This document shows, piece by piece, positions 1 to 13,900 of a DNA stretch of 64,000 nt. Numbering within the stretch: the first letter of the stretch is position 1; every line of letters starts with the position of its first letter. The position numbers and the translations under genes are program-made. A model generated the notes under the pieces. It had not been told where the DNA came from. It saw nothing but the letters and a program-made list of their open reading frames with translations, and ran no database searches. Location: assembly GCA_960531495.1 (NCBI GenBank), contig OY482846.1:8465441-8529440 (forward strand), read 5' to 3'. The stretch comes from Zeus faber. Taxonomy: Eukaryota; Chordata; Actinopteri; Zeiformes; Zeidae.

Positions 1-231
1 TCATTGTGCAAACATGTCTCCATCCAGGTGTTTTTTGGCTGCCTGAGATCTGGAATGAAAGTCCCCTCCCCCTGCAGTGGCTCCATCCATAAATTGGCCT
101 CAGTAAATTCACTTTGTACGTACAGTATGTGTGGTAGCTAGAAAATATTATATCATTATATCATTCATATCATTATATACCAGTACGTCAATTGTTTGTC
201 TCTCTCTCTCTCTCTCTGTGAGTGTGTGAGT

Positions 232-278
<47 letters not shown>

Positions 279-3200
279 CCCTTGTCTCTGTATCCTGGTT
301 AGTAGTTGTATTTGCAAGGAAGTCATGCAGTAGGCTATTTAGCTAAACCAACAGACCTATGGTGTATTGTATGCACTCGCTCTGCCTCACTGTTTGACTT
401 TCTGTCTAACTGACTATCTTTCCCTTCTTTCTGTCTCTCACTCTGACTCTCTCCCTTTTTAACTGATTACTCGTAAGGTTATAGAGTTTTGCATGTAACT
501 AGAACTGTCAAGAATGTTTGACGTATGATGTACAATTACATTTTCTTTTGCTATTGGGACCTTGGCTTCAATAGCCCCTTTCGCACCAGTTCACTACCAG
601 TTTAGAACAACAGTGCGAAAGGTTCTTAACATTGTTGTGGCAGTTCCGCCTGCCACACGTCACCCGAGTGGCGTTTTCAGGGACTGGCACAGAGACACAG
701 ACGACAGGGTAGAAACCACAAGTTTATTGTAGAGAGTGGGCTAGGTGGACCAAGCTGAGGAGCAGATGGACAGGATGTCATCACAAGGGCTCCGCGCCTG
801 TATGTGTTTGGGGATGGGGGTTTTACCTGTTGCTCATCAGACCAATCAACGAGCAACGGGTATACAGCCACACTGATCCTGGACCCCAATTACCTAGACC
901 CAGGACAGGTATGGCTGCTCAACCCACACCATCCCCACATCACAGTTGTATTTCAACCCGTCATGGCTTCCTCGGGTCTGCTTTAGACAATGCACAGTTT
1001 GATCATCAGGTTGGTCAGAATGGTTCCCTTCAAATGTGTTCAATGGCTTGTTGTCTTGTACAAGCAAGCCAGAACAGTCCATCGTTGTCATTTTTGTCAA
1101 TGGGGGGGCGGGGGGGGCTTAGAGAGTGACGGAGAAAGTATTGCTCTTACGCAGGGTTGCGCACGCCGCTTTTCTTGTTCCATTCAATTACAGAAAATAA
1201 ATCTACCATAAAGAAACTCTGTATTTGTTTTCTTTGGAGAAACAGTGAACCTTTATGCAGTCTACCGTGTCCAGTAATCGCCTGCAGTGGACATGCGCAG
1301 TAGACCAATGGATTATGCACTTCCTTTGTCCCTTAAATCGATCCTTAATTTTCCCAGAAGATCATATCCGTATTTTAGTTTTTTGCTATCCTACCATAAG
1401 AGAGGGGTCCGATCCAATATCGGTATCGGGTGCCAATACTGACGTCATTCACTCATCGGAAAATCGGACTGATGTTGTTGATCCCTGTGCAGATCCATAT
1501 TCCATTCCATAGCATGTGCTGGACCATGAACCCGCTGTTTTATTTTGCAAATTTAATGGTCTGCCCCCTCAAGAATTCAACTCGGCAAATAATTTACGTG
1601 TAAAGCACAATGCCTAAATAGGAACTGGAGTTGGGCATACAGTCACGGATTGAAGCAACCATTCAGCTGTGTTTGTCCTCTAAGACATCATGATTCTGTT
1701 ATAATATGCGCCGCCATAGCTACTGGGTTGTAGTTCCATTCGTGAAGTAGTAGTAGTAGAAAAACACTTGTTTCTCAATAAGTCGTTTTTATTTGAACTA
1801 GAGTAGTAGTTCTATTCTAACGCCACTCTGAAACAACTCACCAGATAAGGAGTGAAAACTACACATATACGTGGCCGAATTGGAACGGGCAAGACTGGCC
1901 TTTAAACAAATACAAGTAAATGGGGGTGCTGCGTTTTTTTCTGGATAAAAAGCACTATAATGTTCACATTTCTCAACCCATTTCAATGAGTCGTTTTTAT
2001 ATTCAAAAAGTTTTGGAAAAAAAAAATGTTCCTACTCCATGTCAGTTCCAATATGGCGGCGACGTTGACGTACGATCAAAAAGTCCAGATCCAGTTCTTG
2101 ATATTTTTAAATATTCACCCAAATATTCACTTTGAAAACCTACATCTGCTTGTAAGCGAAGATAAAATGTGAAGTATGTGAAGCTTACTTAACATAGAGT
2201 TTAAATTAATTGCTTTGGAATTCATTTAAATTGAATGGATTTTTGTATATGTTTTGCTCTTTTAATAAGAAGTGCTGTGTGGGGCCGATATTGGATAGTG
2301 TGAAAATAGTGCATATAATGGTAATTATTGATATATATTCGATAATATCGAATATAAGCCTCAGCCAACTATCTAGGGTTATTCATATGTTGCTATGTAT
2401 TTCTGTAAAGCTCACAACTGTAGGCAGTTACAGAGAAATTCTTCATCAAAGCAGCCATTAACTTATTTGTTGTGGTATAACTGATTGTACCTGTCCAAGG
2501 TAATGCATCCCTTGTTTGTAGTCCGGAGTGGAGCAACAATCTTTTAAAGGAATAGAATAAAATTTGAAAATGATGCTTTTTACAGTACGTTTTAAAAGTA
2601 AATAATATTGCTTGATAAATGATAAGTCTTTTCCTACCTACTTCATTTTTCACACCACCTGCTGTGTCTTTAATTGGCAACTTCTCTCCTTGCTCCCTAC
2701 TATTGTTGATCATCTTAGTTTATCCCTAGAACAAATTAAGAGTAGTTCTTAATTAAATAGAACCCTTAATTGTAAAATGCCATAAAAAAGGACTCACTAA
2801 ATAGCTTGAAACAGCTTTCCTGGGCTCTGGATTGGATTGGCTCTAGATTTGACTCCTACCTAATACGTGAGTAACTATTTGAATCATTACTTTCTTAATC
2901 TTTGTCAAGGTGTTATTTGGATAACTAGTAACAATATTTTTGCCTGGGTAGAATGTTTGCGTGCTACCCCTTGCTCCATTCGCTGCATGAGCTGGATGAG
3001 AACTAATTAGGTAAAAAACCTTTCAATGGAATTTTTCCTCAAACTCCGTTCTTAGGAGGTGCCCCAGTAGAAAGTTTGAGCAAAACATTACACCTGGCTC
3101 TATTCGCTCTAAAAAAAAAATTCTCTCGCTACCAGGGCAAATATGCTCAGCAAATAAAGAGATCACAGTGAATTTGGTCATGAATACAATTTGCAGTAAG

Positions 3201-6200
3201 AAAGGTCTTCCTCTGGAGTCACATGACATCAACTTTGCACTGAAATAGAATGATCAATATAATTACAATGTTAAAGTCAATTTAGTGATTTGTTCTAAAC
3301 ACATTATACATGTTAGAAAGTGATTGCTGAAAACATGTGAAAAGACTGAACGATGAAGTACTGAATTGTGGAGTTAGAATGTTAAACTGTTTCTCACCAT
3401 TTCAGTGGTCCGGATTTTCAGGGACGTGTGACGTAACGCGTTCCAACTTGCCATGCCCCCCCCCCCCCCACCCCACCCCAATTTAAACAACGGGTCGTTT
3501 TGGGAATAAACACATGGATATATCTATATATGCATATTTACCTCTGCACCAACGACACATCATAGAAAACTCGAACATAGCATATCAAACCAAACTTTCC
3601 TGACTCAACATTCTTAGTCAGGTAAAAGTCACAATATCTTCACATTGAATGTATATTTCTGCTTTTTGTGAGCAGGATTCATTCCAAGACATTTATATGA
3701 TGATCCCGAGTCCTGAAAACTATATCAATGAATGAATAGGCCTACTTAGATTGAAGGCATTGACCTATCAGAAAAGGGATTTAACTTTTTTTGAAGATAC
3801 AAAAAGTATTTTGAGTCCGATCTAGAGATGGCTATACCTTGTTACATTACTTGATCAGTTAGCAAGGTCTTGAAAACATTTCCAAGACCTTGCTTATCAA
3901 GTAACGCAGCAAGCTATAGCCATGTCTACATTTGCATGGTCTGGAAAACAACGGAAAGTAGTGGATGTACTTGGTACTTGGTATTAGATGATACTTAAAT
4001 GTTTAAGACTCAAAGTTGTTGTCTGCAGTGAAACAGCAATATTATTTAGTGCCTATGTACCATGTGTTTCAATAGTACTGAAAATGATAATGCTATTGTG
4101 GTACTTATGGAAGACATACTGTATAATAGACGAGGCAAGGGTAGATGGAATTTTACACCAGAATAGGCTAAATGCTAATATACTGTTTAGGGGTCCTTTC
4201 TAAACTAAAGTCCCAAAAACTAGCATTAAATTGCAATTAACTTATTTAGAATTCTTCCATAATTATTAGCATTGTGATTATGGTCGTTCTAAGACCTGGA
4301 AGTGGTAAATACTCTGGATCAAGTGATCATGTGGTATGAATATTTGGTGCAAACAGTCCACAGTGTAGAACATATATGGAATATATACCCTTAATGTACA
4401 TTAATTTCTTCTGAGGGCTCTTCTGAAGAACTTGAAAAGATCCAATTAAAACCTTCCTGCTTCCCTCAAACCGTACAGTACATCCGCTGCATATGTGAAG
4501 TGGATTTAGCATGTGAAATCAATACAGCTTCATTGGTTTCACTCGGATTCAGCCAGCCGAATCATTTCATGGAAAGAGCAGGCGGCCTTAATATTCTGTA
4601 CGCTCAGTATCTGGCCTCAGAGAAATGTGAGTGTGATATCCCCTGGAGGGGACAAAAATGAACTGCTGAGTCTTAGGAGGCTACAGAAATGCAGATTTTT
4701 TTTTTTTTAAGACGTACCTGCCACAGTGGAATGAAAAAGAGAAACGGATGTCTCCTGTGTTGGCAGCTGTAAACTAGATGACAGAAAGTGACCTCTCTTT
4801 CTCCCATGTTCATTTGTTTTTAGATTACTCTACAGTAGGGCTATTTAAGTAATGTTTGATGGGATCCAGGTTATTTAACATTTTACTACTTGAGGGGCCA
4901 TGAATATTCGATTTCCCAATCTAACATTCAACACGGCAAGAGAAATCACTTCTGCCTTTCTCAACTTGTCCACAAGAGTCCCAAAAACATTAAATGCATG
5001 GTCCTTCCCCCTTCTCATGGTTGACAGATAATGGCATGTTCTTGATTGAATCCATCACACTTGTTTTTTTTTCCATCAGTAACAAGTATACATTCCTTGA
5101 CATGATATCACGCCTGTGCTCATAACACAACATAAGGCTGCACATTTTCTGACAACGGGCATCGGAGCCGAATGGGAAAAGTTTGAGTGTATTGTCTTGA
5201 AGTTCCTTCTTAAGTTATAATATTTAATTATGGAAACTGTTTCACTGCAAAGGAAACACACAGGCTTTGTTCCAACTGGTATGAATATATATTTATGTGT
5301 CCACTCACTGTTAAATCGAAGAAAACTGTGGAGGCAGTGGGCAGACTATGCGACTGACTGGACTGTATGTTGATAGCGGCTACCTCAATTGCCAGGAGAA
5401 ATGGAAAAGTTGAGCGTGCAGCTGAAATATAATGTATAAAATATGTTAATCTCTGAATGAGTTTATGGGAATTAATCCAAGCGCCACTACAAAATCAACA
5501 GTGTGCCATATCAGGCCCACGGGCCCCCATTTGGGCCCCCGACACTACAGGGCTTCAAACATGTTGGCATAGAAACCAAATAGTTGTATAAAAGCAAATG
5601 AAAAACTCTCTCTGTTTATTTGGCCCATGACCAAGGTTTGGTATCAAATGTCCACTTACTGTAAGTGGAGTGCATTCTTAAAAAGGAAATGCAAATCCAA
5701 ACAAATATAATCTACTGTTTCATGCGTATTTCCTAGAAGTTCCAACTGATGTTTTTAAAATTATAAATAACAAACAGTTGCTCTACGCATGATAGATTAT
5801 ACCACAGTCCACTGAGGAACATTTATTTTAAACTTTAAATTGAAATGCAAGTTCTCTTATACCCTAGCAAAGACTCAAGGCAAATTTATTTAAAATACTT
5901 GATTAGGTTTATCTTTTGATTACATATAAAATGTATTTTTGTGGTGGAGCAAACTTCATGCACATAAGTAGAAGTACAGTAATGTGGAATAACACAATCT
6001 ATGATGTCCTTCATTTCCATTAGAATTGTACTTTATTTCTTTCACTTTTGGCTTAGTTGTTTTGATAAAACATGTTTTGTGACATCTATGATATGTTTGT
6101 TGATAGAATATGGCAAAATGTCTTCCTTTTAAACATCCAAGGCACCCAAAGCAATTTAACCTTTATTCATATTGGGTAACCTACCCAAGAGCATGCATGC

Positions 6201-7047
6201 TCTTTTTCAGCAACATCCTGATTCACATTCCTACACTTGCACCACACACATCATATTCAAAAACCTAATAATAATGATTAATATTAAATAAATTCACTAA
6301 ATTATTAAAAGGCCACAACATTGTGGTTGATACCGGTTTCTATCACCGGAATTGTGGAAGACTATTTTTCTCTTCTCTGGTTGTCGGCCGTTTTTATAGT
6401 CTTTTCCCCTGCATTTTCACAACACAACAATCGTCTTGGCTCTGAATTGTTTTCAGTCCTTGCTGCATTGATCTCTTTCTGCTCTGACTCAGTCCCACCA
6501 CAGAAGGGAGGGAAGCTTGTTAATGACATCTCCAAACACCTCTGCTTTCTGACATTGCACACACTGTCAACAATAGCTTCGTATTACGCCAAACCCAAAC
6601 CCAAAGCTTTTCTTTTTGTTTAGTGTTTATTATCATGGATTTGCAGTTGTTTTTACATTTATTTTCTTCAATCACAGAGTGTTGTCAGCGGTTGTCGTAC
6701 GGTCACACCGCCGGCGATGAGGCTTCCGTGCACCTGGCTTTTGTGGGCGTGTCCGCTCAAAATCGACTGACTGTTGTGGCTGTGGCTGGCTGTATGTGCG
6801 GCAAACATTTCAAAGCTCTCTCCCTTGTCATTGAGAGTGTATCTTTCCTCCTATTGGCTGTCGCCCGGTGCTCAGTGCTGCTCATTTGAATAAAGTTGAA
6901 ACCTGCTCAACTTTCCTTGCCAGAGGAAGCCGACCTCTGTTTGAATAAGTGCTACAGGAGCTTTGCATAAGTGCTATAGCTAAAACACCATGACGGAATC
7001 CTCCTTGTTTTCGTCTTTCTGCTTTTGATAGATTCAAATACTACAAC
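1..7047. other. Upstream non-coding DNA
   Basis: No supportable gene. It holds (CT)n/(GT)n at 209-277, a short hairpin at 636-657 (TGTGGCAG arms, 6-base loop), repeat-like text with GATCC/ATCGG motifs around 1404-2300, and a 32-base C/A tract near 3452. A block at 6680-6960 with a CCAAT-like ATTGGCTG resembles a dispersed element. The rest is AT-rich without features I recognise. Confidence 0.5.
209..277. repeat. (GT)n microsatellite with CT flank
   Basis: Imperfect GAGTGTGT units pass into a pure GT run of about 40 bases, preceded by a short (CT)n. Confidence 0.95.
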
Positions 7048-8659
7048 AGACCTGCCAACCTGTATGCATTCTGTGTACCAACTATGCAATTCTTAGTCAA
7101 AATACGCAGGTACGACACGCGAGCTAAAACTACGCGACAACTCTTTTTTTTTTTTTTTATTATAAATATATAATTGTAATTGAATTACCGACAACAAACA
7201 ATCAATCATAGAAAACAGTAGTGTACATTTATTTGGTATTTAAACTACATCCCTCAGATTGGACCAGATGCTACGACCTTGTGATTGTGGTTCTATAACC
7301 CCTCCCTCTCCTCTCACTCACTCCACATCCATTAAGCAGTGCACTGACCGCAACGGTACTTTATTATCCACCGAGGTGTAATGCTGCATTATGAGGTAAA
7401 ATGGGAAGTGGGAGAGTAACAATCAAGCAGAAAAATGTGACCTTAATGTTTACTTATTAAACTCGAGATTCACCAATCCCTTGGCCGGTTTTCAGCTTGA
7501 TCGGCCATGACCGGTGACCGATCGATCAGTGTCAGATATATTTTCAGAGTCTGTGCAGGTCAAATATACATGCCCGATACTGTGCTCATGTTTTGTACTC
7601 GTAAAAATGCTCTGATACTAAAACCTGATACCAACGTAATGTAACCACAGTTGTTGTTGACGCAAAAAAAAAAGAGAGCGAAAGAAAGAAAACTTTAGGC
7701 TGTTAGGAGGTACTTCAAGGTAAATAAGATGAGATAAATTATTTATTTATAGCCTCACAATATTCCAAAATTGTGCAGATTGCGTTTCTATCGCTGTCGC
7801 AGCGGAGCTCCGATCTTGATGGACGCTTTAACTCTTTTTTTGAAACTCAGTTCTTGACGAGTCCCTCAGTAAAACCAGTCGTTCCATTTGATTTAGTTGG
7901 TTTAATTTACTTGAGGGAAGTTATTGGCCATTTATTTATTTATTTTAATGATCGCAATTTCATTTGGAATGGCAAGTACCATATCAATATAATACCAATT
8001 TATATTTAGAAACTTGGTGACCATCCCATATTCTATTTTACTAGAACTCAGTGACTGTTCCATGTTGTATTTTAATTTATTGAAACGCTGTGAACATTTC
8101 CTGTTCTATTATTGTTCCATAGTGAATAATGCACAATAATTAACACACAGTGTCAACAATGTCAGCAATCTCACTATTGTGTTAACTGGAAATTGCAGTA
8201 GTAGTCCATATGTGCAGCTGTCCTGTCACATCAGTGTGATCAGATCACAGGATGTATTTGTCATCGACGTACTGCAAATCTACCCAATGAGACCAAATGT
8301 TGAGAAAATGTAATTTCTCAGATCATGGATATAAAATTCAAAATGATCGGACAACAATATAAAATATATTTTACAGTCAATGTTTTATTACGTATTACAT
8401 ACAATTGAATGAAAATCTGAATCTACAGGTCTAGTTGGTAATCATGTTCGGTAACTTGACAAGATGATGCATTTCAAGGGATATATTCAAATGAGAAAAA
8501 TGTATTTATATATTCAGCCGTAGTAGCTTGCATACAATGTGATTGGCCTCGTTACGAGACGGCAACAGTGTGAATATCTGCTGCAGTAACTCAAACGCCA
8601 CAGAGACTCCTGTTACACTATTGTAGTACTCAAAATATTTTCCCAAGGTTGGCAGGTCT
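7048..8659. mobile_element. hAT-like TIR element, 1.6 kb, with target duplication
   Basis: The ends match as inverted repeats: left AGACCTGCCAACCTGTATG, right reading AGACCTGCCAACCTTGGGA on the other strand (14 perfect terminal bases). The element is flanked by (a/g)CTACAAC at 7040-7047 and 8660-8667, an 8-base target duplication with one mismatch, which is the hAT signature. I see no transposase frame inside, so it is probably non-autonomous or decayed. The interior is AT-rich with a T-tract at 7143. Confidence 0.75.
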
Positions 8660-10225
8660 GCTACAACAACCTGCTTGCTTTATTCATATTTGGGACTGAT
8701 TTCACCGTGAATGAGCTTTACTAGCCCTGTATGGAGGCTGGTGTTACAACAGCTCTACATTTATGGCGTAACTGGTTCTTTTTAGGACAAATGCCTATGG
8801 CACAATACAGCAAGGGTTTAACCACACACCATAAATGGTTGTTGATGAGTGCAGATTTTCTATTTCATTCAATATTCTTTCTGTCAAACAAAATTGAGTT
8901 AGTTGTTACTTTACATTGTTTGGCCTCTAACTTTATTTTTGGGAAATAATGTGATTTTTATTCATCAGAAAAAATAGACACATTAATGCAAATTCTACAC
9001 TGTATCCCGACCAAGGACATGAGGTAGGGCAGCGGCCTGTATGGGACTCTAGGTAATTCCAGTGCAGTTCTTTTGGGTCTTTGCGTTGTTTTTCTTTCAT
9101 ATGGTGTGTTTTTATGGGAGTCAAGCTTTGGGTTCCCGTTGACATTTCCTCCTCAATGCTTGGACTTTAACTTTCAAACTATGATTTTGTTTCGAGTTCA
9201 AGTTGAAGTTCAAGAGATTATTTGTCACATACATATACATACATATATGCAGTGAAATGTCATGATATAACTGAATTTTGAATTTTGCTTAACTGACAGC
9301 TCAACCTGCTAGCTTCATTCCACACAGTGATTGTTTAAAAGAAAGACTTATGTATTCTATTCATTATGTAAGTGCCTGTCGGAAGGGAGTCTGTTCTGAA
9401 TGAAAGACACCCAGAAACGCACACCAAATGGAATTTAGCCAACAGCAAAAACAGGAGACTGAGATTGAGTGTACTTTTGTATTTATGTTCTAGTACTACG
9501 TCCAGCCCATACTATACATGGACATGCAGTTTCAACCGAGGGAATCATTTAGTATTTACGGTGGTAAAAACACTGAGTCTTCTTGAGACAGACGCTATTA
9601 TCCAGGAATTATTAAACTCAAAATCTTATCATCTAATGTTGGTGTCCAATGAATTTATTCAGGCAAGTTTTGTTTACCTTTAGGACTGATGTTGAGAGAA
9701 AATAACAGTTATTCAGAGATTTTCAATGAAATCAAGAAACAACTGTAGCTCTGATAAGTAGCATGTTAAAGCAGTGACGCTTTCGCCTTCTCAAGTGGAA
9801 TCAATATACAAAATACGGCAAAATCTAGTAACTTTGACAAATACGTGTTACTGTAGTTGTCAGTGGGACCAGGAGATCATTTTAAAGGTTTCTCACCATT
9901 TCATTCAAACTTCCCAAAACCCGAAAATAGAGACAATATAGAAATAAATCTAAAATATCCGGGTAGCAGGTAGACAGTGTTGGAAGTACTCAAAATGACT
10001 CTAGCAAAAGTGAAAGTAGCGCACAAGTTTCAAATTAAATGAATAGTGCTCTTAAATGCACTTAAGTATTTAGTATAGCAAATAATTGTCATATCCATAA
10101 CTTGACAAAAATACATGTTACTGTAACACTCAATGTGACACCAGTATGGTCCTTTAATTCTTCATCTGACTCTTCCTCAGGTCTTTGTGACCTAAACAAT
10201 GGACTGGTTCGTAATGCTGGCGCTT
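8660..10225. other. Upstream intergenic or 5' intronic DNA
   Basis: No gene seen. It contains a retroposon-tail-like segment (9183-9262) and a stretch near 9980-10130 with AAGTA/TACTT-rich text like that in the repeat copies at 27765 and 49738. Confidence 0.5.
9183..9262 (+). repeat. Dispersed repeat fragment (retroposon-tail-like)
   Basis: The text CATATATGCAGTGAAATGTC and its TTTGTCACATACATA lead-in recur on the opposite strand at about 62868-62960, so this is a dispersed family. The form resembles LINE 3' tails common in fish, but the family is not identified. Confidence 0.5.
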
Positions 10226-10234
10226 TTGTCAAAG

Positions 10235-10254
10235 CGTCTCTCTCTCTCTCTATC

Positions 10255-10307
<53 letters not shown>

Positions 10308-10315
10308 TTCTCTCC
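10235..10315. repeat. (CT)n microsatellite
   Basis: About 80 bases of CT with scattered TAT interruptions, directly before the CpG-rich block. Confidence 0.95.
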
Positions 10316-10399
10316 GTTATCACTCTTGGGTGAGTGTTTGAGCAGCGTGTCCCCAGTCAACCTCTCCACCACCAGCTGACGGGTGAAGCTGTAGCCTAA

Positions 10400-10666
10400 T
10401 TTGAGTTTATGAGGTGTGGGACCACTGGGTGTTGTCCTAGCTGCCATTTTAGAAGAGGAGCTTGGAACGAACGCCGAGCCTCCACGGGGGGGGGGCTCCT
10501 ATCGGTCGTGAGTATCTCGCCGTCACGGGGTTGTACGGGGGGCTCGGACCTCACGGCGTCCCCTTCAAGCTGCCTCCCTGAGCTCCTCATGTACGCACGC
10601 ACAGACGCGTCCTGGAGCCGTGAGAGTTCGCGTTCTTTCGTTGAACCCTCGCCCCGCTTGGATTGG
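10400..10666 (+). promoter_or_regulatory. CpG-rich block, possible alternative first exon
   Basis: Clearly richer in CpG than the surrounding AT-rich DNA, with strong potential donors at 10508 (gtgagt) and 10666 (ATTG|gtgaga). A (CT)n run lies just upstream. It could be a distal plcb4 promoter with a 5' UTR exon, or an unrelated GC-rich repeat. No open frame of note. Confidence 0.3.
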
Positions 10667-11997
10667 TGAGATGTTATCCCATTGAGGGGAAATATAATCT
10701 AACAAGGGAAGTTTGAAATAGGTAGATCTGAGATTATTGCTCACACGACAGAACAGTTGAGCTGGTCCAAATGAAGATGTCGTGTCTGTCTGCCTGTGTA
10801 TGTTTTTTTTTTCCCTCCAGGCCTTATTTGGTAATATGGAAGAATGGCGGAAGAAGTGCTCAGTACCTTTTACTTGAGTAATAACATATCTAGGGTCCAA
10901 TGGATATGGATTTTCTGTCACCAATACCGATTTTAGGGGGCAAAAATTAGATAACCAATATTATCCGCCGATATTTTTGCCATGTGATTATGTTTTTTTG
11001 TTTAGTTTTTTTTTGCAGGTAATAAATGGTCTTAGGAAAACATTGCTTTATTGAACAAAATTAATATGAATGTGTATAAATAAAATTGAATGTATGATAA
11101 CAAAATAAATATTTCCAATGAATACTTAACTCAAACAAAATAAGTTTGAACCGTGTATATTATTAACTCATATAACAGAAGCACAAATTAATATTAGCAT
11201 AAAAAGCACTGGCACTCCGTCCAGTGTCCTTTGTGGCATAGTACGCACACATTTATTTAACAAATCTAAAATGAAAATAGTATTTTATTTAAAAAAAACT
11301 TTTTTAAATCCCTCATTTTTATTTGTTACAATTCCAGGACCAATCAGGTTGTGATAGGGCCTGTCGCTTTAACAGATTGCATTGTGGGTAAGTCCTGTTG
11401 ACACGCGGCTAGAGGGGGATGCGTAGGATGATGGAGAGATGGCTATGAGACCAAATGCACTTGTTGTGCGTTATTACTTTTCCAAAGTTGAAGGAGTACT
11501 GCCTCACGTTGTCTCTGTGAAAGGAAATCACTCATTGTTGGAATTTCCCAACAACATGGTTCCATTCAAACAACTAAACAGTACATGTCCAAGGCATTTC
11601 AACTTCATAAACTTTTGAGACTAAAATAAAACAGACACGATTCAGACCCGTTGTTCTGGAGCTGCAAGCGAACTCCATATGAGGACACAAACACAGAATA
11701 TGTTTTTGACTGACTTGGGGGTGAGTAAGGCATGTCAAATATTTCATTGTTAAAACCCCAGCAGGGATGAAAATTATGTTATAGTAGGCCTGTCTCCATC
11801 AGCTTACTATTGACACTGACAATCCTTTGATGGTTATTTAATATTCTCCAAGATTACATTTAATCTTCTCTAAAGTCAAATGTCCACAGATAAATATTGA
11901 CTTCATTCAATTTTTAGTTAAGGAATAGGAAGTTAGAAGAACATTTCAACGGATGCTGATAGTCCTGCGTAACATAAATATCAGCCAATATTATTGG

Positions 11998-12714
11998 ATA
12001 GGGCTGCCAGAACGAAATTGGAATAGAATTTTATTTAAAAAACATTTTTTTTACTTTTCAAATTCTGAAATTGCCATTCAATCGTGTATTTTTTTAAATA
12101 AATAAGAAGTTGATTTATAGATGTTTTGGCTAATGTTAGCAAATCAATTCACATGTGATGAGCAATAAGGTTCAATATAAGTTCATCCAGTTTGTTGCAC
12201 AGTTAACACACATTAGAGACACATATTCCCGGTAACTGTGCGAAGTCCGTGTCGGAGGAGACACATGAGAGCACCGGAGCGGTGCGTTTTGCTCTCCTCC
12301 GGTGTTTCACTGTGTGTACAGGGAGAGTGCGCCTTTGACCAGAATGTCCAGTTATTCTACAGATGTGTCGATTAAAGTGGGAAATAAACCCCGACCATCA
12401 CCGACGGAATGTCCTCTAGTGCAGATGTTCCCAACCACCAGCTTGCGGACTGTGCTGGGCCGTGGGGCATTTGCCACCGGGCCGTGAGAACATGGGCGGG
12501 ATTTTTTCAGGAGCGATGACAGCAGGAAACGGAGTAAATTAAATACATCTAAAGTTTTTATTTGCTTTGTTTGGAGAAAAAATTGCGCTGATCGGAACCA
12601 TGAGTAACACCCCCAGTTCTAAATTTGACAATTAAAAATTGGAATATATTTAAATTTAAAAAATAATAACACATACAAATTCAAATGGGATAATAGAGGA
12701 ATATCTGCAACCCT
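11998..12714. mobile_element. hAT-like MITE with perfect 8-bp target duplication
   Basis: ATTATTGG flanks both sides (11990-11997 and 12715-12722). The ends are related inverted repeats (AGGGCTGCCAGA and AGGGTTGCAGAT on the other strand). A related but diverged copy lies at about 30877-31135, sharing the TTTTGGCTAATGTT and AATTCACATGTGATGAGCAA stretches. No coding capacity. It appears to sit inside an older repeat that resumes as GACTACCGATATATCG. Confidence 0.72.
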
Positions 12715-13687
12715 ATTATTGGACTACCGATATATCGTTCGAGCCCTAATACCCTATCCTGACACCAAATTATTGTAGTTAAAGTGAAAGCACCACATTG
12801 ATATATCTACTTAAGTAAAAGTAAATAAGTGCTTGCTCTTGAATATACTGTATTCAAAGTAAAAACACTGATATAACAGTGCCTATAATATGGCATAAAG
12901 TGCTACTGTACCCTTTTTTTCTGCAGATCAGTGCTCATGTCAACCCTGATTATAATTGACAAAAAAATAGTATAGGTTGTGCTTTAGTGATTTGCAAAGA
13001 TATGGATCTTTGATGATATGGATGATTGATGAGAGATTCTAATCAATTTGAGAAATCCATTGTGTTAGAAACATGGTAGAGTAAAAGTTGAAAGTCTCCG
13101 AACCTGAATTTAATTAACTTGAGTGCTGATGCTTGAAAAATGTACTTAAGTGCAGGAACATAGTACTTCATATTTTTCACCAGTGGTAGCGTGTCTGTCA
13201 GACTAGGCGTGTTATGATTCAACACGATTCTGTATTGTGTTTAGCCTATTTATCCATTCCCTGTGTGTGTTCTGCTTTTGAATGGCTGCCTGGCCTCAGT
13301 TCCTGCTCTCTACAGGAAGTGTACTTTTGTGTTTTTCATATTTTTTACTGCATGTGTGTGCGTGTGTGTGTGTGTTCTGTTCCCCTGGCGGGACACCACA
13401 GATGGTGGAGGGCTGTGTTTGATGGGCTTGGCTCCTCTACATGTGCGAGCACATGCTCCTGTGTGGTGGGGAGTGTGTATCATCCTCAAATAGGGATGCT
13501 GCTCAGACTCATGCAGAACTGGAAGATGGACTGTAGAAGCCCCCTAGCATTGCCTAAACTAGAGGTCTCAAACCCAAATAACCTAGGGTTTCCACTGCTC
13601 AGGTGGTCTTCTCACAGGGGCTCCGTGTTGAACGTCAAGGGAAAAACAAACTGTTCCATTTTCTTTATTAATTTTATTTGTATTTTT

Positions 13688-13900
13688 TACACTTTGCATT
13701 GCCTAATATACATAATACAAGACAAAACTTTATTAATCCCCATCGGGAAATGTTGGTGTCACAGAAACAATTCAAGAAAGTAAATATGATATTAAAAAAT
13801 AAGATAAAAAATAACAAATATTCACATCTATCCACAGGTTACAAGGATAAGCACTATTCTAGTGCAAGTTTCATTTATTTTTTTCGGTGAGCTGGATTCT
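13688..13900. repeat. Retroposon 3'-tail-like sequence
   Basis: Contains ACTTTATTAATCCCCATCGG and GTCACAGAAAC, a form I associate with fish LINE 3' ends. Family not assigned. Confidence 0.4.

Noticed and set aside
677-1129. Overlapping frames on both strands near 0.7-1.1 kb
   Set aside because: No recognisable protein and no splice or promoter support. Could be part of a decayed element, but I could not define ends.
13214-13783. 189-codon open frame upstream of plcb4
   Set aside because: Includes a (GT)n run and a retroposon-tail-like end. No recognisable domain and no splice context.
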